Positions 35,670-45,366 of a DNA stretch of 64,000 bases are shown one piece after another. Each line of letters begins with the position of its first letter. The first letter of the stretch is position 1. This DNA comes from Mumia sp. ZJ1417. GTDB taxonomy: Bacteria > Actinomycetota > Actinomycetes > Propionibacteriales > Nocardioidaceae. Location of the stretch: positions 2,790,001-2,854,000 of the forward strand of contig NZ_CP059901.1 of NCBI RefSeq assembly GCF_014127285.1. Reading direction: 5' to 3'. The notes beneath the pieces are model-generated. The model saw nothing but the letters and a program-made list of their open reading frames with translations, was not told where the DNA came from and did not search any database. The position numbers and the translations under genes were made by a program.

Positions 35670-36590
35670 TCACTCCTCGGCGTGCAGCGGGAGCGTGCGA
35701 CGGCTCACGAACCGGCGCTCGCTCCCGTCGACCGGGTCGGTGAACGCCAGCTCGCTCGCCAGCAGCTGCAGCGGGTGGCGGAAGTCGTCGAGGTCGACGT
35801 CGAGGACCTCCGGATAGACGGGGTCGCCGACGATCGGGATGCCGAGGCCGTACAGGTGCGCGCGGAGCTGGTGCGTACGACCGGTCTCGGGCTCGAGGCG
35901 ATAGACGCCGTGGTCGCCGTGGCGGCCCTCGAGCGCGATCCGGGTGATCGCGTTCGGGGTCGCGCCTGCGACCACCTCGACCTGGAACGAGCCGCGCCGC
36001 TTGACGAGGTGGTTGGTCACCGTCGTCGGGAGCGCGAGGTCGGGGTCGACGGGCGCGAAGGCGCGATAGATCTTGCTCGCCTGCCGCCGCTGGAAGACCA
36101 GCTGGTACGGGCCACGCCACCGCCGCTCGGTAGTGAGGACCAGGACGCCGGAGGTGATCCGGTCGAGGCGGTGCGCGGGGGACAGCTCGGGGAGGCCGAG
36201 CTGGTCGCGCAGCCGTACGACGACGCTCTCCTTGACGTGTCGCCCGCGCGGGATCGTCGCGAGGAACGGCGGCTTGTCGACGACGACGAGGCGCTCGTCG
36301 CGGTGGAGCACGTGCAGCTCACCGGGGACGGGCGCCTCCTCGCGGAGGTCGCGGTAGAACCAGACGAAGGTGTGCGGGCGGTACGGGGCGGCATCGGCGA
36401 CCGGTGCGCCGGAGGCGTCCACGATGCGCTCGGCCGTGAGCATCGCGGTCACGTCGACCTTCTCCGGCAGGCGCCAGCGCAGCCACTCCCCCATGGTGGT
36501 CCAGGCCTCCGGCTCGCGGCCACGGTCGGGGGTGCGCAGCCAGACGGCGTTGAGACCGTCGCGCGGCGGCAGTGGGGAGCGGGGAGGCAC
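35670..36590 (-). CDS. RluA-family 23S rRNA/tRNA pseudouridine synthase
   Basis: A 306-residue protein from GTG 36590. The catalytic Asp is in the family motif AHRLDRITSGVLVLT (about residue 145). RTHQLRAHLYGLGIPIVGDPVYP follows near the C-terminal third. No S4 domain is visible at the N-terminus, so this is the RluA/RsuA-like actinobacterial variant with a different N-terminal extension. It isomerises uridine in structured RNA; the target position is not deducible. Confidence 0.88.
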   Translation of the reverse strand: MPPRSPLPPRDGLNAVWLRTPDRGREPEAWTTMGEWLRWRLPEKVDVTAMLTAERIVDASGAPVADAAPYRPHTFVWFYRDLREEAPVPGELHVLHRDERLVVVDKPPFLATIPRGRHVKESVVVRLRDQLGLPELSPAHRLDRITSGVLVLTTERRWRGPYQLVFQRRQASKIYRAFAPVDPDLALPTTVTNHLVKRRGSFQVEVVAGATPNAITRIALEGRHGDHGVYRLEPETGRTHQLRAHLYGLGIPIVGDPVYPEVLDVDLDDFRHPLQLLASELAFTDPVDGSERRFVSRRTLPLHAEE

Positions 36591-36623
36591 GGCTTCGATC
36601 GTACGGAGGTGCCGCTCGTCGCT

Positions 36624-36685
36624 CCTCCCCGGACGTCATACGAATCGAGGGGTATCACCCTCCGTTCGTATGACGTCCCGGGAGG
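36624..36685. terminator. 28-bp-arm inverted repeat between rluA-like and glpD genes
   Basis: The arms at 36624-36651 and 36658-36685 pair at 25 of 28 positions around a 6-nt loop. The core word GGACGTCATACGAA is perfectly inverted. It begins 34 bp upstream of the pseudouridine synthase start and its right arm ends 4 bp from the glpD stop, so it probably terminates the glpK-glpD transcript. Confidence 0.6.
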
Positions 36686-36688
36686 AAG

Positions 36689-38440
36689 CTACTCGACCCG
36701 CGGCACCACCGGGACGACGTCGGGTGCGCCCATCCGTGCGGCATCTGCCGTCTCGTCGTCCGGCATCGTCTGGCTCTCGCGTTCGGCAGCCACCCGCGCG
36801 AGGTAGTGCTCGACCTCGCGCGCGACCTGCTCGGCACCCCACCCGAGCGGTCCCGCCATCAACGCGGCGGCCTCCTCGGCCGAGGCCGTCCCGCGGTCGA
36901 ACGTCTCGATCGAGATCCGGGTCCGACGCGTGAGCACGTCGTCGAGGTGCAGTGCGCCTTCATGGGTGACCGCGTAGACAACCTCCGCCCGAAGGTAGTC
37001 GTCGGCACCGCCGAGCGGCTCCGCCAGCGTCGGGTCGTCCGCGATCAGCGCAAGCACCTCCTCGACCAGCGCCCCGTACCGGCGCAGCAGGTGCTCGACC
37101 CGCACCTCGTGCAGTCCGCTGCGCCGCGCGAGCAGCCTGCGCCGGTTCCAGAGCCCCGCGAAACCGTCGGCTCCGAGCAGCGGCACGTCCTCGGTCACGC
37201 ACTGCGGGATCGCCCGCGACAGCTGCCCGCCGAGCGCGTCGGCGGCGGCGTCGATCGCGTCGCGGGCCATGACCCGGTAGGTCGTGTACTTGCCGCCCGC
37301 GACCACCACGAGCCCCGGCACGGAGTGCGAGACGGCGTGCTCGCGCGACAGCGTCGACGTCGCCTCGGACTCGCCGCGCAGCAGCGGCCGCAACCCTGCG
37401 AACACGCCCTCGACGTCGGCATAGCTGAGCGGCGTCGCGAGCACCGTGTTGACGTGCGCGAGCAGGTAGTCGATGTCCGTACGCGACGCGGCCGGGTGGT
37501 CCTTCGAGAGCGACCAGTCGGTGTCGGTGGTCCCGATGATCCAGTGCCGCTTCCACGGGATCACGAACAGGACCGACTTCTCCGTACGAAGGATCAGACC
37601 GGCCTCCCCCTGGATGCGGTCGCGCGGCACGACGAGGTGCACGCCCTTGCTCGCGCGCACCTGGAACTGCCCGCGCTCGGCGGCCATCGCCTGCGTCTCG
37701 TCGGTCCACACGCCGGTCGCGTTGACGACCTGTGCGGCCCGGATCTCGAACTCCTCGCCCGACTCCAGGTCGCGCACCACGACACCGGTCACGCGCTCGC
37801 CCTCGCGCAGCATGCCCGTGACGCGCGTACGGGTCGCGACGTGCGCCCCGTACGAGGCAGCCGTGCGCGCCAGCATCATCGTGTGGCGCGCGTCGTCGAC
37901 CTGGCCGTCGTAGTACTCGATCGCGCCGACGAGCGCGTCCTTGCGCAGCGCCGGCATCCGCCGCAGCGCCTTGCGCCGGGTCAGGTGCCGGTGTCGCGGG
38001 ACGCCTCGCGACTGCCCGGACGCCCACGCCAGCGAGTCGTACATCGCGACGCCCGCGCCCGCGTACGCCCGCTCCCACCCGTGGTGCGTGAGCGGATAGA
38101 GGAACGGGATCGGGTGCACGAGGTGCGGGGCGAGGCGCTCGACGAGCAGGCTGCGCTCGGCCAGCGCCTCGGCGACGAGCGCGAAGTCGAGCATCTCGAG
38201 GTAGCGGAGCCCGCCGTGGATGAGCTTCGACGAGCGGCTCGAGGTGCCGGAGGCGAGGTCGCGCGCCTCGACGAGCCCGGTCGTCAGCCCGCGGGTCGCC
38301 GCGTCGAGCGCGCAGCCGGCGCCGACCACTCCGCCGCCGATGACCAGCACGTCGAGAGGCACACCGTCCGCAGCGGCCGTCGCACGCAGGGCAGCGAGCG
38401 CATCCGCGCGGGCAGCGTGGTCGAGCGCAAGGGGCCGCAC
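36689..38440 (-). CDS. glpD: Aerobic glycerol-3-phosphate dehydrogenase
   Basis: The start was set at GTG 38440, directly after the glpK stop; the extension upstream overlaps glpK. The 583-residue flavoprotein has the FAD-binding VLVIGGGVVGAGCALDAATRG (about residues 32-52), SSKLIHGGLRYLE and GGKYTTYR. These are all standard for GlpD, as is the C-terminal helical domain. It oxidises sn-glycerol-3-phosphate to DHAP and passes electrons to quinone at the membrane. It is the second gene of a glpK-glpD operon; no glpF permease is adjacent. Confidence 0.94.
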   Translation of the reverse strand: MRPLALDHAARADALAALRATAAADGVPLDVLVIGGGVVGAGCALDAATRGLTTGLVEARDLASGTSSRSSKLIHGGLRYLEMLDFALVAEALAERSLLVERLAPHLVHPIPFLYPLTHHGWERAYAGAGVAMYDSLAWASGQSRGVPRHRHLTRRKALRRMPALRKDALVGAIEYYDGQVDDARHTMMLARTAASYGAHVATRTRVTGMLREGERVTGVVVRDLESGEEFEIRAAQVVNATGVWTDETQAMAAERGQFQVRASKGVHLVVPRDRIQGEAGLILRTEKSVLFVIPWKRHWIIGTTDTDWSLSKDHPAASRTDIDYLLAHVNTVLATPLSYADVEGVFAGLRPLLRGESEATSTLSREHAVSHSVPGLVVVAGGKYTTYRVMARDAIDAAADALGGQLSRAIPQCVTEDVPLLGADGFAGLWNRRRLLARRSGLHEVRVEHLLRRYGALVEEVLALIADDPTLAEPLGGADDYLRAEVVYAVTHEGALHLDDVLTRRTRISIETFDRGTASAEEAAALMAGPLGWGAEQVAREVEHYLARVAAERESQTMPDDETADAARMGAPDVVPVVPRVE

Positions 38441-38441
38441 G

Positions 38442-39959
38442 TCAGTCCACCTCCACCCAGTCGAGGGTCCGCTGCACGGCCTTCTTCCAGCGGGCGTACG
38501 CCTGCTCACGCCGCTCCTCGTCCCACTGCGGCTCCCAGCGCTTCGACTCCTGCCAGTTGCGCCGCAGCTCGTCGGTGCTCTCCCAGAAGCCGACCGCCAG
38601 GCCTGCTGCGTACGCTGCGCCGAGCGCCGTGGTCTCGGCGACGACCGGGCGGCTGACGGTGGTCCCGAGCACGTCGGCCTGGATCTGCATGCACAGCTCG
38701 TTCTCGGTCACTCCCCCGTCGACCTTGAGGACGTCGACAGCGACACCGGAGTCCTCGCGCATCGCCTCGGCGACGTCGCGCGACTGGAAGCAGATCGCCT
38801 CCAGCGTCGCCCGGGCCAGGTGCGCGTTGGTGTTGTAGCGGGAGAGGCCAACGATCGCGCCGCGGGCGTCCGAGCGCCAGTACGGGGCAAAGAGCCCGGA
38901 GAATGCGGGCACGAAGTAGACCCCGCCGTTGTCCTCGACCTGCCGCGCGAGCGCCTCGGACTGCGCGGCGCCGGAGATGATGCCGAGCTGGTCGCGCAGC
39001 CACTGCACGGCCGAGCCGGTCACCGCGATCGAGCCTTCCAGCGCGTACACGGGAGCGTCGTCGCCGAGCTGGTACGCGACGGTGGTGAGCAGGCCGGCCT
39101 TGCTCCGGACAATGTCGGTGCCGGTGTTGAGCAGCAGGAAGTTGCCGGTGCCGTAGGTGTTCTTGGCCTCCCCCGGCGCGAAGCACACCTGCCCCACGAG
39201 CGCCGCCTGCTGGTCGCCGAGCACGCCGGTGATCGGGACCTCGCCGGCGAACGGGCCGGTCTCCAGCGTCACCCCGTACGGGTCGGCGACCGACGACGGG
39301 CGGATCGCGGGGAGCATCGCGCGAGGGATGTCGAAGATCTCGAGCAGCTCGTCGTCCCAGTCGAGCGTCTCGAGATTCATGAGCATCGTGCGGCTCGCGT
39401 TGGTCACGTCGGTGACGTGGACGCCGCCGCGCCGACCGCCGGTGAGCTGCCAGGTGACCCACGAGTCGGTCGTGCCGAACAGCGCGTCGCCGCGCTCGGC
39501 GGCCGCGCGAACGCCGGGGACGTTCTCGAGGATCCAGGCGATCTTGCCGCCGGAGAAGTACGTCGCGGGAGGAAGGCCCGCCTTCGCACGGATGGTCTCG
39601 CCGTGCCCGTCGACCTCGAGCCGCGACGCGAGCCGGTCGGTGCGGGTGTCCTGCCAGACGATCGCGGGCGCGTATGGGCGTCCGGTGCGGCGGTCCCAGA
39701 CGATGGTGGTCTCGCGCTGGTTCGTGATGCCGATCGCGGCGAGGTCGGAGGCGGTCAGGCTCGCCTTCGCGAGTGCAGTCTGGACGACGGCGCTGGTGCG
39801 CTCCCAGATCTCCACCGGGTTGTGTTCGACCCAGCCGCTGCGCGGAAGGATCTGCTGGTGCTCGAGCTGGTGACGGGCGACCTCGTTGCCGTCGTGGTCG
39901 AAGATCATGAAGCGGGTGCTGGTCGTGCCCTGGTCCACAGATCCCACGAAGTCGGCCAT
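38442..39959 (-). CDS. glpK: Glycerol kinase
   Basis: A 505-residue FGGY-family kinase. It opens with [16 protein letters not shown] (ATP phosphate 1 loop). It also contains [36 protein letters not shown], the [13 protein letters not shown] motif and the phosphate 2 segment [15 protein letters not shown]. It phosphorylates glycerol for entry into glycolysis. It is the first gene of the leftward glp operon, with ATG at 39959. The 207 bp to the divergent metallophosphoesterase gene holds the promoter; no clear operator stands out. Confidence 0.96.
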   Translation of the reverse strand: MADFVGSVDQGTTSTRFMIFDHDGNEVARHQLEHQQILPRSGWVEHNPVEIWERTSAVVQTALAKASLTASDLAAIGITNQRETTIVWDRRTGRPYAPAIVWQDTRTDRLASRLEVDGHGETIRAKAGLPPATYFSGGKIAWILENVPGVRAAAERGDALFGTTDSWVTWQLTGGRRGGVHVTDVTNASRTMLMNLETLDWDDELLEIFDIPRAMLPAIRPSSVADPYGVTLETGPFAGEVPITGVLGDQQAALVGQVCFAPGEAKNTYGTGNFLLLNTGTDIVRSKAGLLTTVAYQLGDDAPVYALEGSIAVTGSAVQWLRDQLGIISGAAQSEALARQVEDNGGVYFVPAFSGLFAPYWRSDARGAIVGLSRYNTNAHLARATLEAICFQSRDVAEAMREDSGVAVDVLKVDGGVTENELCMQIQADVLGTTVSRPVVAETTALGAAYAAGLAVGFWESTDELRRNWQESKRWEPQWDEERREQAYARWKKAVQRTLDWVEVD

Positions 39960-40166
39960 GGAACGTTTCTACACGGTCGCGCAGCGGTTGAGCGACAGGA
40001 AGCGGCCACAGAGGCACCTGCTCCGCGTCATGTCCCGTTGTTTGTCTCACGGTCGCCTGAAGATCAGCACGAGTTCATCGGCGTCCGAGAACGTCTCGTC
40101 GGGCTCCCGCGTTCCGGGGGCGGGCGCCCACTCCTCATGACGACGACAGGAAGGACGTGTGCGCCC

Positions 40167-43100
40167 ATGCGCTTACACACGATCGGGAAGCACCGTCTCC
40201 CCCGAACTCCGCGCCCGTGGATCGCCGCCGCAGCTGGTCTCGCCGTGGTCGCAGCCGGCATCGCCATGGCCGGCCCGGCCTCCGCCGCGCGACCTCAACC
40301 CCTCTCACCTCCGCTGCTCACCCCCGCCGACGGCTCGTTCCTGGAAGGAACGGCCACCTTCGCCGCGACGCCCGTGACCGCCGGCGACTCGGTAACCGGC
40401 CTCACCGTCGACGGCACACCGGTCGTCGCCGAGACGACGCTCGGTGTCTCCCACCTGGTGTACGACGTCGGCACGAACTCGATGGACGCCGCGTTCGGCA
40501 ACCACGTCGAGGTCAACGGACACCGCATCGACCCTCCGCGCACGGCCGTCTCTGAGCGCGTGTCCCTCGAGGTGCCGAACGAGTTCCTCGTCGCCGGCGA
40601 CAACACCGTCGTCTTCCAGGCCGGCGGCCGGGACGCCGACTGCGGGGTCAACTTCGACGACTTCACGATCTCCGACGTCGACCTCGAGCTACTCGGCGAG
40701 ACGGCCGACGGCGAGAAGAACGAGTACACGTACGCGATGGGCGACGGTTCCTGCGGCTCGAACCCCGGACTGACCAAGACGGCGACGCTCACCTTCACGG
40801 TCGACGGCGACCCGCGACGGACGACGGGCCTGTCCGCCGAGGTCGACACGACGACCCTGGCGAACGGGCGTCACAAGATCGTCGCGACCACCAGGTCCCG
40901 CGCCCGTACGACGAACGCCGTCCGCGTCAACAACACGCCGGTCGGTGCCCCCTCCCTCACCCCGACCGACGGCACGCTCGCGAACGGGCGTCAGCCCGTG
41001 ATCGCCTCCCAGCCGGCCGCCTCGGACGGTGGCGTCGGGTCGATCACGGTGGATGGGAAGGCGCCGCCGACCAGGACGACCCTCGGCACCGGGGCATCGA
41101 CGTTCAGCTTCGACGTCGGCAGCAACGCGATCGAATTCCGCTACCAGAACTCCCTGCGGGTCAACGGTCACACGGTCTCCCTCGGCGGTGACCACGCGAG
41201 CACGCGGGTGGACCTGGCCGTGCCGAACCGCTACCTGGTGCCGGGTCGGAACACGCTCACCGTCGTCACGGGCGACATCGGCTCGACCTGCGGGGCGAAC
41301 CGCGACGACTTCGACATCGCCAACCTGGCCCTCACCCCGAGCGAGGGGACGGCGACACCGGTCGACGTCGCGGCGTCGTACTCCCTCGGCGACGGCAACT
41401 GCGGGTCGTCGACGAAGCCACGCGAGGTCGAGCTGCGGTTCGACGTCGAGGCGACGGGTGTCAGCACGTACCAGACCCTCGGCTCCGGCGACGCCGTCCT
41501 CGCCTTCGACGTCGGCAGCAACGCGATGGACGCCGCGGCCGGCAACTACCTTCTGGTCAACGGCATGCGGCAGGAGGTCGAGAACTACGCCGGCGAGCGG
41601 GCACGGATCACGGTGCCCAACGACTGGCTGCTGCCGGGGCACAACGTCGTCGAGATCGTGACCGGCACGTACGCCGGCGAGTGCCCGAACCGCGACGACT
41701 TCGTCCTCTCGAACGTCGAGCTCGTCCCGGCCGACGGGTCGGCGGCACCGATCGGGCTCAAGCCCACCTACGGCATGGGCGACGGCGGCTGCGGCTCGAA
41801 CGTCACGTCGTTCACCGAGGTCGACCTGCACTTCGAGGTCGACGCCGCGGCGCGGGGGCGCCGCGCTGACGTGCAGACCGCCGACCTCGCCGACGGCGAG
41901 CACCAGGTCGTCGCCGCGTCGACCACCGGCGAGAAGGCGACGCGCACGCTGGTCACCGACAACACCGCCCCGGCGGTCGCGTCCAGCGCGCCGGCGGCCG
42001 GGGAGACGATCACCGCCGCAACGGTCCTCGCGGTCGAGGTCGAGGACGCCTCCGGGGTCAGCGACGGCCCGGTGCTCACGCTCGACGGCGAGCCGATCGA
42101 GCAGGGTGCCGTGGTCGGTCCCGGGCTGTCGGCGGGCGAGCACACCCTCGCGGTCACCGCGACGGACGCGCTCGGCAACACGGCTGCCCGGAGCGTCGTG
42201 TTCAGGTCGGCCGGGATCCCGGACGAGCCGACGGACCTCGCGCCCGCCTCGGGCTCGCGCGACGTCGCACGCACGGCGACCCTCTCGGCCACGGTCGCCG
42301 AGCCGGACGGGGGCCCGGTCAGGGCGACGTTCTCGGAGGCCGAGATCCTCGAGCCCCACCGTGGCTGGCAAGGCACGGCCGATGCGGTGCCGACGACCCT
42401 CCAGGTCGCCGGCGAGGACGGGGTACGCGACCTGCGTACGCTCGCCCCCGGCGACGACCGCACCCTGGCTGCGCCCCGCGGGTCCGGAGTGACGTTCCAG
42501 CGGTTCGACATCGCCGTCCGCGGCCGGGTCGAGGCGCCGGTCCTGAGGTGGGAGGGCACGATCGACCCCGAGCGCGTGGCGTCCTTGCGGGTGTGGAACC
42601 GCGACACCCGCGCGTGGGACGTCGTGGCCTCCTCCCCCGGCAGCGTCGGTGCCGCGACCGTGCTCGACGCCACGATCGACGCCGACTACGTCGACCGCGG
42701 CAAGGTGCACGCGATGGTCACCGGTGAGGATCCGTTCGCCGACGACCTGGAGTCCACCGTCGACACCAGCTTTGCCGACCCGGCCGGGTACGACTTCGCG
42801 ATCGCGCACTACACGGACACGCAGTACCTGTCCGAGGGTGCGGTCGAGCAGGAGACGGCGGCCGAGCGTGCGGTGTGGGCGACGGCGTACACGAGGCTCA
42901 CCGAGTGGATCGCTGAGAACGCCGACGACCGCAAGATCGCCTACGTCGCGCACACCGGCGACATCACCGAGAACAACATCAACGCACCGACGACCGACGA
43001 GATGCGTCAGCAGATCACGGGCGAGTTCGAGACGTCCTCGGGGGCGCAGGGGATCCTGGACGCCGCCGGCGTACCGAACGGTGTCGTGGCCGGCAACCAC

Positions 43101-44102
43101 GACAACCAGCGCGGTCTCGAGATCGGACCGGAGTCGACGTTCAACCAGTACTACGGTCCGGGTCGCTACGCGTCCGCGGCCGCATCCTGGGAGCACGCGT
43201 CGTACGGCGGTCCGTGGCGTGAGGGCGACAACCAGAATCACTACGACCTGTTCAGCGCCGGCGGCCTGGACTTCGTCGTGGTCGGGCTGTCGTTCGGCGT
43301 GACGAAGGAGGAGGCCAACTGGGCCGAGTCCGTCTTTAAGGCCTACCCCGACCGCAACGGCATCCTGCTCACGCACGATTACCTGACGCCGTCGGTCCGT
43401 GCCGACGGCCGCGACTCCGAGCTGGCGGCGCCGGACGGGTCGACGCTGTTCAACACGGTCGTGCTCGACAACCCGAACGTGTTCCTGGTGCTCGCCGGGC
43501 ACCGGCACGGAGTCGGCACGAACGTGAAGCCGAAGGTCGGCGACGTCGGGCACGGCGTGGTCGAGCTGCTCGCCGACTATCAGGCGTACACGGTGGACGC
43601 GGACCGGCTCGGGCTCACCGAGATCGGCGGCTATCTCCCGACCGACCGGCTGCGCTTCGGCGCGAGCTTCCTGCGGATGCTGCAGTTCGACGTGGAGCGG
43701 TCGCAGATGGTGGTCGACACGTACTCGCCGTTCCTGGACGACTTCGGTGCGAACGACTTCGACCCGGACGCCCGGTACGACGGTTCCGAGGACGACACGG
43801 TGTTGCCGGTCGACCTCTCGAGCCGTGCGACGACGTTCTCGACGGACGCGCTGGCGCTGTACGTCCCCTCGGACGTCATCGCCTCGACGACGGTGGACTC
43901 GGGCGAGGTTGCGTCGGTCCAGTGGACCAGGCTGCGGCCGGACACGGTCCACACGTGGTTCGTGACCGCACGGTCCTCGGGCGGTGGCGAGACGTCGTCG
44001 CTGCCGAGCGTCTTCGTGACCAAGGACGCGGACGGGCGGCCGGGCCACTTCGGTCCGGACCACCCGGCGTGGCCGCACTTCGCGGGGAAGCGAGGCGACT
44101 GA
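40167..44102 (+). CDS. Secreted calcineurin-like phosphoesterase with triple repeats
   Basis: A 1311-residue protein from ATG 40167 (in-frame ATG 40137 is possible but lacks a ribosome site). A signal peptide ends near residue 40 (GPASAA). Three related modules occupy about 91-214, 307-429 and 439-560. Each has a DVGTNSMD-like start, V-P-N-(E/R/D)-(F/Y/W)-L, Cys-x(3)-(N)-x-DDF, and Y-x-(M/L)-GDG-x-CGS. An Ig/Fn3-like segment follows. The metallophosphoesterase domain (about 874-1150) has HYTDTQYL, HTGDITENN, GNHDNQRG and LAGHRHG. A C-terminal Fn3-like domain ends it. The substrate is unknown: phosphoester of glycan, lipid or nucleic acid. Confidence 0.83.
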   Translation: MRLHTIGKHRLPRTPRPWIAAAAGLAVVAAGIAMAGPASAARPQPLSPPLLTPADGSFLEGTATFAATPVTAGDSVTGLTVDGTPVVAETTLGVSHLVYDVGTNSMDAAFGNHVEVNGHRIDPPRTAVSERVSLEVPNEFLVAGDNTVVFQAGGRDADCGVNFDDFTISDVDLELLGETADGEKNEYTYAMGDGSCGSNPGLTKTATLTFTVDGDPRRTTGLSAEVDTTTLANGRHKIVATTRSRARTTNAVRVNNTPVGAPSLTPTDGTLANGRQPVIASQPAASDGGVGSITVDGKAPPTRTTLGTGASTFSFDVGSNAIEFRYQNSLRVNGHTVSLGGDHASTRVDLAVPNRYLVPGRNTLTVVTGDIGSTCGANRDDFDIANLALTPSEGTATPVDVAASYSLGDGNCGSSTKPREVELRFDVEATGVSTYQTLGSGDAVLAFDVGSNAMDAAAGNYLLVNGMRQEVENYAGERARITVPNDWLLPGHNVVEIVTGTYAGECPNRDDFVLSNVELVPADGSAAPIGLKPTYGMGDGGCGSNVTSFTEVDLHFEVDAAARGRRADVQTADLADGEHQVVAASTTGEKATRTLVTDNTAPAVASSAPAAGETITAATVLAVEVEDASGVSDGPVLTLDGEPIEQGAVVGPGLSAGEHTLAVTATDALGNTAARSVVFRSAGIPDEPTDLAPASGSRDVARTATLSATVAEPDGGPVRATFSEAEILEPHRGWQGTADAVPTTLQVAGEDGVRDLRTLAPGDDRTLAAPRGSGVTFQRFDIAVRGRVEAPVLRWEGTIDPERVASLRVWNRDTRAWDVVASSPGSVGAATVLDATIDADYVDRGKVHAMVTGEDPFADDLESTVDTSFADPAGYDFAIAHYTDTQYLSEGAVEQETAAERAVWATAYTRLTEWIAENADDRKIAYVAHTGDITENNINAPTTDEMRQQITGEFETSSGAQGILDAAGVPNGVVAGNHDNQRGLEIGPESTFNQYYGPGRYASAAASWEHASYGGPWREGDNQNHYDLFSAGGLDFVVVGLSFGVTKEEANWAESVFKAYPDRNGILLTHDYLTPSVRADGRDSELAAPDGSTLFNTVVLDNPNVFLVLAGHRHGVGTNVKPKVGDVGHGVVELLADYQAYTVDADRLGLTEIGGYLPTDRLRFGASFLRMLQFDVERSQMVVDTYSPFLDDFGANDFDPDARYDGSEDDTVLPVDLSSRATTFSTDALALYVPSDVIASTTVDSGEVASVQWTRLRPDTVHTWFVTARSSGGGETSSLPSVFVTKDADGRPGHFGPDHPAWPHFAGKRGD

Positions 44103-44125
44103 GGCTGTGAGCTCCTGAGGTCCAT

Positions 44126-44161
44126 GGGCGTCGCCCCGGCCACCGCGCCCGGGCGACGCCC
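44126..44161. terminator. Hairpin terminator after phosphoesterase gene
   Basis: GGGCGTCGCCC (44126-44136) and GGGCGACGCCC (44151-44161) are perfect inverse complements with a 14-nt loop, 24 bp after the phosphoesterase stop. Confidence 0.6.
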
Positions 44162-44193
44162 TCCCCGCTCCTCCTGGAAGGCACCAACGTCCC

Positions 44194-45366
44194 ATGCCCG
44201 TGTCCCGACGCCGTCTCACCGGCCTGCTCGTGCTGGTCGCCGGCACGCTGCTGGCGATCGCGCCGAGCGGTCCCGCCGCCGCGCACGACGCGACCACGAC
44301 GGCGTACCTCGAGGCCACCCAGGTCGCCGGCACCACCGACGTCGAGGTCACGGTCGAGGCGGAGTACGACCTGCTGATGAAGTCCGCGTGGCTGGAGGCG
44401 CCGGCGTACGAGGCGACGGCCCGTGACGAGCAACGGCGCCAGCTCGCGCTGAACGCCGACGCCGTCGGGAGGTACGTCACCGATCGGCTCGAGGTCGCGT
44501 ACCAAGGTCAGGAGTGCACGCCGACGGCCGGCACCGCCGACGTGCGGGAGCGCCGCGGACGTGCCCACGCCGTGGTCCCCGTGACCTTCGGCTGCCCGGC
44601 CGGCGACCCCGGTGCCGAAGCGGTGCACTCCGTCTCCAGCACGCTCTTCCCGGACGCCGAGGGGTTCGTGCACAGCACCGAGGCGCTGCTCGTGTACGAC
44701 CTCGACGAGCGAAGCGGCGAGACGCTGCTCGACGTGCAGACGCCCACGTTCATCGCAGGTGAGCAGAGCACGGCCGAGGAGCTCGGGGAGTTCTTCGTGC
44801 ACGGCGCCGAGCACCTGCTGTTCGGGCTCGACCACGTGCTTTTCCTGCTGATTCTCATCCTCGGGTCGCGATCGCTTCGCGAGATCGTGCTGACGACGGC
44901 CGCGTTCACCGTCGCCCACAGCGTCACCTTCCTCCTCGCCGCGCTCGGCCTGGTCGACGTCCCGGCGATCGTCGTGGAGCCGGTGATCGCGGCGTCCATC
45001 GCGCTCACGGCGGCCGTCTGCCTGTGGAGCGTCGTCGTGCGCACCGACCTGGAGCGCACACGTCCGTCGGTGGTCGACCGCCTCCGGTTCCCGGTCGTGT
45101 TCGCGTTCGGGCTCGTGCACGGGCTCGGGTTCGCGGGAGCGCTCGGGATCGACGAGCCGTGGTCGTGGGGTCTGCTGGCGGCGCTCGTCAGCTTCAACGT
45201 CGGGATCGAGGTGACGCAGCTCGTGATCGTCGTGCTGGTCTTCCCCGCGCTGATGCTGCTGCGGCGCCGCGCTCCTCAGGTGGCGCGGGTGGGGACGGCG
45301 GCCGCGGCCGGCGCCGTCACGCTCGTGGGCGCGTACTGGACGTTGGAGCGCCTGCTCGCCGGCTAG
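44194..45366 (+). CDS. HupE/UreJ-2-like membrane protein
   Basis: A 390-residue protein. A signal peptide (about 1-31, ending AAAHD) precedes an extracytoplasmic beta-rich domain of about 160 residues. Six or seven transmembrane helices follow. The first carries HGAEHLLFGLDHVLFLLI, the HupE/UreJ signature, and a later pair of motifs are AHSVTFLLA and FGLVHGLGFAG. The conserved His/Asp residues inside helices suggest metal (Ni, Co or other) handling, but actinobacterial members are uncharacterised. No hydrogenase or urease genes are in the window. Confidence 0.82.
   Translation: MPVSRRRLTGLLVLVAGTLLAIAPSGPAAAHDATTTAYLEATQVAGTTDVEVTVEAEYDLLMKSAWLEAPAYEATARDEQRRQLALNADAVGRYVTDRLEVAYQGQECTPTAGTADVRERRGRAHAVVPVTFGCPAGDPGAEAVHSVSSTLFPDAEGFVHSTEALLVYDLDERSGETLLDVQTPTFIAGEQSTAEELGEFFVHGAEHLLFGLDHVLFLLILILGSRSLREIVLTTAAFTVAHSVTFLLAALGLVDVPAIVVEPVIAASIALTAAVCLWSVVVRTDLERTRPSVVDRLRFPVVFAFGLVHGLGFAGALGIDEPWSWGLLAALVSFNVGIEVTQLVIVVLVFPALMLLRRRAPQVARVGTAAAAGAVTLVGAYWTLERLLAG

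Noticed and set aside
38220-40166. Possible 650-codon N-terminal extension of the secreted phosphoesterase
   Set aside because: It covers glpK and part of glpD in antisense, and a clear signal peptide begins at ATG 40167.
39960-40166. Glycerol-responsive operator upstream of glpK
   Set aside because: No palindrome or direct repeat stands out beyond chance in the 207-bp region.
40689-44480. 1263-codon minus-strand frame opposite the phosphoesterase gene
   Set aside because: The repetitive Arg/Val/Gly composition mirrors the coding strand, while the plus strand has a signal peptide, repeats and catalytic motifs.
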